From JBHHYS01 sp046757645 (GTDB taxonomy: Bacteria > Acidobacteriota > Terriglobia > Acidiferrales > 2-02-FULL-67-57): DNA of 17,693 nucleotides. The stretch is from positions 1 to 17,693 of the forward strand of contig JBHHYS010000050.1 of the NCBI GenBank assembly GCA_046757645.1, read 5' to 3'. Position numbers and translations under genes: made by a program. Position 1 is the first letter of the stretch; each line of letters starts with the position of its first letter. A model generated the notes under the pieces. That model did no database searches. It had not been told where the DNA came from and saw only the letters and a list, made by a program, of their open reading frames with translations. Below, piece by piece: positions 15,080-17,693 of this stretch.

Positions 15080-16030
15080 TCAGGCGGCGGGCGGGAAGCG
15101 GCGTCGAGGCCGCGCCAGGGCGACGGCCAGGCACCCGGCAAGGACGGCATTGCTGCCCAGCAGGGCCCGGTTGGCACGCAGGGTAGCGCCGCCACTCAAC
15201 TCGTTGATCGCCTCAAGCAGAAACGGGGTGAGCGCCGTCCCGGTTACGCCGTGGGCCGCCGCCCGCTTGAGGGCTTCGGCGATGAGCGGCTCGACGCTGG
15301 TGGGCGGCAAAGCGGCTTCGGCGGGAATGGGATTCGCCACCAGGACTGCCCCGCGGTGGCCGGTGGCGCGGTAGGCGCGAACCGCGGCGGCCAGCTCGCC
15401 CAGGTCGCGGGCCATCGCCCGCAGGGGCAAGCCGGTGTCGCGCACCAGGAAACCCGGGAACTCCTGCGTCTGGTAACCGATGACCGGCACGCTGGCGCTT
15501 TCCAGGAACTCCAGCGTCTTCCGCAGGTCCACAATCGTCTTGGCGCCCGAGGCCACCAGGGTCACCGGGGTGCGGGCAAGTTCAACCAGGTCGGCGGAGA
15601 CGTCGAAGCTGGCGGCAGCGTCGCGGTGGACGCCCCCGATGCCTCCCGTAGCCACCACTTCGATGCCCGCCTGCGCGGCGATAAAGATGGTTGCCGACAC
15701 GGTGGTGCCCGCTGAGGCTTTCTGCGCCAGCAGCCAGCCGAGGTCGGCCCGGGTGCACTTCGCCACTCTTGGGGTTGCGGCCAAGGTTTCGAGTTCGCGC
15801 CGGGTCAAACCCACCCGGGCCTTTCCGCCCAGCAGGGCGATGAAGGCCGGGGCGGCGCCCGCCCGGCGCACCGACTCCTCAAGCTGGTGCACCGCCGAAA
15901 GGCGCTCAGAGGCGGGAAGGCCGTGGGTGAGCACGGCCGATTCCAGGGCAACGATGGGCCGGCGGCGGTGAGGGGCGCGGCGGAGCGAGGAAGTGAGGTG
16001 GAGCCAATCGGATTGGCGCGCCCTGGCCAT
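15080..16030 (-). CDS. psuG: Pseudouridine-5'-phosphate glycosidase
   Basis: The 316-residue product matches PsuG throughout. The enzyme reversibly breaks the C-C glycosidic bond of pseudouridine 5'-phosphate to give uracil and ribose 5-phosphate through a ribose-lysine adduct. Expected residues are visible: Glu30 in VALESAVLTHGLP, Lys91, the GTTVSAT stretch (108-114), ATGGIGGVHRDA (127-138), Asp143, the Schiff-base candidate Lys164 in SGAKTIVD, and YQTQEFPGF (186-194). The C-terminal TPFLLEAINELSGG is also typical. The ATG at 16030 lies 12 bases after the DJ-1-like gene and has no clear Shine-Dalgarno, so the start is less certain than the identity. The usual partner, pseudouridine kinase psuK, is not in the window. 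Confidence 0.93.
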   Translation of the reverse strand: MARARQSDWLHLTSSLRRAPHRRRPIVALESAVLTHGLPASERLSAVHQLEESVRRAGAAPAFIALLGGKARVGLTRRELETLAATPRVAKCTRADLGWLLAQKASAGTTVSATIFIAAQAGIEVVATGGIGGVHRDAAASFDVSADLVELARTPVTLVASGAKTIVDLRKTLEFLESASVPVIGYQTQEFPGFLVRDTGLPLRAMARDLGELAAAVRAYRATGHRGAVLVANPIPAEAALPPTSVEPLIAEALKRAAAHGVTGTALTPFLLEAINELSGGATLRANRALLGSNAVLAGCLAVALARPRRRFPPAA

Positions 16031-16042
16031 CGGCAGGGTCGG

Positions 16043-16747
16043 CTAGCGCCCCGAGCCGGTGGCTGCGGCTTGGTAGTGGCGGCGGCGGGCGTCCCAGTCA
16101 ATCACCAAGCCGGCGGCCACTTTGCGGGCCAGCTCGGTGCCCAGGTATTTTTCCACTAGGTAGAGAGCGGCGTCGTAGCTGACCACACCGCCGGCGGAGG
16201 TGACCACGTTGTTGTCGTCCACCAGACGCTGATCGCGGCGAACGGTGACCTGGGGGAATCGTCGAGCGAATTCATCCAGGCTGGCCGGGTAGGTGGTGGC
16301 TTGCTTGGCGTCGAGCAGCCCCGCCGCCCCTAGCAGAAACGCCCCCCAACAGTTGGAATGAACGACTTTGGCCTTGCTTCCCACTTGGCGGATCCACGCC
16401 ACCAAGCTCGGGTTCTCCACATCGCTCCGATAATTTTTCCCGCTGGGGACCACCAACCAGTCAATGGGCGGTGTGGTAGTGAAACTGTAGTCGGGGAAAA
16501 TGCGCAGGCCCTCGGCGGTGGTGACGCGGCCGAAGGTGGGGGCGATGGTGAACACTTCCAGGCGCCCGTTGCTGAGGGTGGCGGCGTGGTGGAAAACGTC
16601 GAGCGGGGCGACGAACTCGGTGTTGTAGACCCCGTCGTAGACCAGGATGCCTACCCGCACCCGCTCCGGTGGGGCGGGCAGGGAAAGCGCACTGGCGGCG
16701 GCCAACAGCAGTAGGAGTGGAGGAATGAAGTGTCGCTGGCGTCTCAT
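16043..16747 (-). CDS. Exported DJ-1/PfpI (GlxA N-domain-like) protein
   Basis: The 234-residue protein has a signal peptide (MRRQRHFIPPLLLLLAAASA, site near 20) followed by a single class-I glutamine amidotransferase-like domain. The nucleophile-elbow cysteine is Cys133 in HSNCWGAFLLGAAGLL, and the acidic residue Glu44 sits in YNTEFVAPLDVF as in DJ-1/PfpI proteins. The layout resembles the sensor half of GlxA/FtrA AraC-type regulators, but no helix-turn-helix follows, so it is not a DNA-binding regulator. It is likely periplasmic, acting perhaps as a hydratase, chaperone-like or stress enzyme. A good promoter (TTGACG-N17-TACCAT) and a GGGGGAG ribosome site precede the ATG. It is first in a unit with psuG and the TGS GTPase. 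Confidence 0.87.
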   Translation of the reverse strand: MRRQRHFIPPLLLLLAAASALSLPAPPERVRVGILVYDGVYNTEFVAPLDVFHHAATLSNGRLEVFTIAPTFGRVTTAEGLRIFPDYSFTTTPPIDWLVVPSGKNYRSDVENPSLVAWIRQVGSKAKVVHSNCWGAFLLGAAGLLDAKQATTYPASLDEFARRFPQVTVRRDQRLVDDNNVVTSAGGVVSYDAALYLVEKYLGTELARKVAAGLVIDWDARRRHYQAAATGSGR

Positions 16748-16776
16748 CGCAGCTACTCTCCCCCGGGGCGAGGGAA

Positions 16777-16805
16777 ATGGTAGGCGGAAGGCGGGCGGGC
16801 GTCAA
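16777..16805 (-). promoter_or_regulatory. Promoter of the DJ-1/psuG/GTPase unit
   Basis: On the - strand TTGACG (16800-16805, 5/6) is followed after 17 bases by TACCAT (16777-16782, 4/6). The start would fall about 20-25 bases before the ATG at 16747, leaving room for the GGGGGAG ribosome site. No other promoter is evident inside the three-gene unit. Confidence 0.5.
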
Positions 16806-16957
16806 CGCCTCCCTCGCCGCGATGGTTCTTCCGTCCGCCGCGGCTCGTGCGGTTCCCACTCCCTCGCCGGGACGGGACCCAGGAGAGACCTTGATGGTAT
16901 TGGCTGTACGCTGAACCGGAATTCCAAAGAATCGAGCCGATTAACACCGAACGGTAC

Positions 16958-16963
16958 TAGAAT
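16958..16963 (+). promoter_or_regulatory. Candidate -10 box of the zinc-ribbon gene (leaderless)
   Basis: TAGAAT (5/6 match) ends seven bases before the ATG at 16971, so transcription would begin at or next to the start codon. This fits the absence of any Shine-Dalgarno there. No -35 hexamer is recognisable. Confidence 0.3.
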
Positions 16964-16970
16964 AGCAGCC

Positions 16971-17243
16971 ATGGAAGAGCGAGATTTCTACCAGGAACGG
17001 CGGGAGACGAAGCCCATCCAGTTGACCTGTCCATTCTGCCGGGAGAGCGGCGAGTATCCGATCCGCTGGGTGCGGCGGGAGAAGCGGAAGCAGCTTCCCG
17101 GGGGCGCCAGTGCCGACGACCGCCAGCGGTTTGCCCGGGCGCGCTCCTATATGGTGCGAGTGGACGAACAGGTGGCCTGCCGGAACCTCCGCTGCCGCCG
17201 CCGCTTCGAGATTCCCACCCAGCAGTCCGTGGTTTTGCTCTAA
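16971..17243 (+). CDS. Small zinc-ribbon protein, function unknown
   Basis: The product is 90 residues from the ATG at 16971; the frame is open further upstream but without a better start or homologous-looking sequence. Two cysteine pairs, CPFC (about 22-25) and CRNLRC (about 70-75), could bind one zinc as a ribbon. They are separated by a basic, charged stretch (RRREKRKQLPGG-like) that could bind nucleic acid. I do not recognise a named family. No Shine-Dalgarno is visible. It lies upstream of a sigma-like remnant and ispH on the same strand, divergent from the DJ-1 gene. Confidence 0.7.
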   Translation: MEERDFYQERRETKPIQLTCPFCRESGEYPIRWVRREKRKQLPGGASADDRQRFARARSYMVRVDEQVACRNLRCRRRFEIPTQQSVVLL

Positions 17244-17281
17244 CGGCGGGAACTCTCCGGGGTGGCCGGGCGATTCTAGGG

Positions 17282-17503
17282 GTGAACAGCTCAGACGGAG
17301 ACTGGCAGTTGCCTCAGCCGTCGGATGAAGAATTGATGCTGGCTTTCCGCGACGGCGACCGACTCGCCGTCGGCGAACTCTTCGCGCGCTACGGGTTGAC
17401 GCTGCTGTTCTGGGGTGTGTTGTTGTGGCTGGGGTGGCGGGGCGTGCGCCGCCCAGTGCTCCGGCTGCTCGGAGCCAGAGCAGGATGGTCCCCGAGCAGG
17501 TAG
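17282..17503 (+). pseudogene. Short ORF resembling a decayed ECF sigma factor
   Basis: The 73-codon ORF (GTG start) has DEELMLAFRDGDRLAVGELFARYG, in pieces a close match to the first helix region of ECF sigma factors (pattern DEELM-AFRDGD-AAF-ELF-RY). After the RY the sequence turns into a hydrophobic LTLLFWGVLLWLGW stretch, then RPVLRLLGARA, which again resembles the end of sigma region 2.1. It then stops, with no region 2.2-4. The other two forward frames do not continue a sigma-like protein. The 344 bases between the zinc-ribbon gene and ispH hold nothing else I can recognise apart from the ispH -10 candidate. It may be a remnant, or a small unrelated membrane protein. Confidence 0.35.
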
Positions 17504-17572
17504 CCCGCGACGACCAGGTCGGATCCACCGAACCACAAGCGAAGCTGGCTGCCGAGGAAGGCCGAGTTGAGC

Positions 17573-17578
17573 TATTAT
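17573..17578 (+). promoter_or_regulatory. Candidate -10 box of ispH
   Basis: TATTAT (5/6) lies nine bases before the ispH ATG at 17588, so the transcript would have almost no leader, in keeping with the missing ribosome site. The -35 region is weak. Confidence 0.25.
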
Positions 17579-17587
17579 GGGCTTGAC

Positions 17588-17693
17588 ATGAGCGCGCCAG
17601 GGACCAGGCCAAAAACTCTCTACCGCATCCACCCGCGGGGTTTCTGCGCCGGGGTGGTGCGGGCGATTGAGATCGTGGACCTGGCGCTGAAGG
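17588..17693 (+). CDS. ispH: 4-hydroxy-3-methylbut-2-enyl diphosphate reductase, N-terminus (3' partial)
   Basis: Only the first 35 codons are in the window; the gene continues past the end. The segment RGFCAGVVRAIEIVDLAL is the well-conserved start of IspH (LytB), with Cys20 as the first of the three cysteines that hold its iron-sulfur cluster. IspH makes isopentenyl and dimethylallyl diphosphate from HMBPP, the last step of the methylerythritol phosphate pathway. The ATG at 17588 is the only start in the frame after an upstream stop region and gives a normal short N-terminal lead. No ribosome site is evident. Confidence 0.9.
   Translation, partial: MSAPGTRPKTLYRIHPRGFCAGVVRAIEIVDLALK

Noticed and set aside
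16647..16970. N-terminal extension of the zinc-ribbon protein (frame open from 16647)
   Set aside because: The extension overlaps the divergent DJ-1 gene's start and its promoter, and its translation looks random and Arg/Gly-rich.

Overview
The window is a GC-rich, densely coded stretch of a bacterial chromosome. It contains no rRNA, tRNA, CRISPR array or insertion sequence that I can see. The gene content suggests a Gram-negative soil or thermal bacterium, possibly Acidobacteriota. The hints are a membrane Ser/Thr kinase with a TPR tail, a periplasmic penicillin-acylase homologue, a DRG-like TGS GTPase and an exported DJ-1/PfpI protein. That assignment is inference; no taxonomic marker gene is complete here.

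Positions 1-5734 hold a putative catabolic cluster. On the + strand it has a fold-II PLP enzyme (cut by the window start), an M20 metallohydrolase of the YgeY type, a transcarbamoylase of the YgeW type and a threonine-synthase-like PLP enzyme with an N-terminal zinc ribbon. A carbamate kinase (arcC) lies convergently on the - strand. The set resembles the ygeW-ygeX-ygeY-yqeA neighbourhood linked to purine or ureido-compound breakdown. It could release carbamoyl phosphate from a carbamoylated amino compound and use it to make ATP, with the PLP enzymes handling the remaining amino acid.

Positions 5735-10835 hold a signalling region. A single polypeptide carries a class III adenylate cyclase domain, a complete Ser/Thr kinase domain, one membrane segment and a C-terminal TPR-like tail. 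It converges on, and overlaps by 7 bases, an 837-residue exported helical-repeat protein of unknown function. The 404-base gap before the kinase contains a TATAAT box for arcC and small hairpins.

Positions 10836-14026 hold a secreted Ntn-hydrolase of the penicillin acylase family with a good promoter and ribosome binding site. Positions 14061-16747 form a compact - strand unit: exported DJ-1/PfpI-like protein, then pseudouridine-5'-phosphate glycosidase (psuG), then a DRG/Obg-like TGS GTPase.

Positions 16971-17693 are + strand. They hold a 90-residue zinc-ribbon protein, a short ORF that looks like a decayed ECF sigma factor, and the first 35 codons of ispH (lytB), which runs off the window end.
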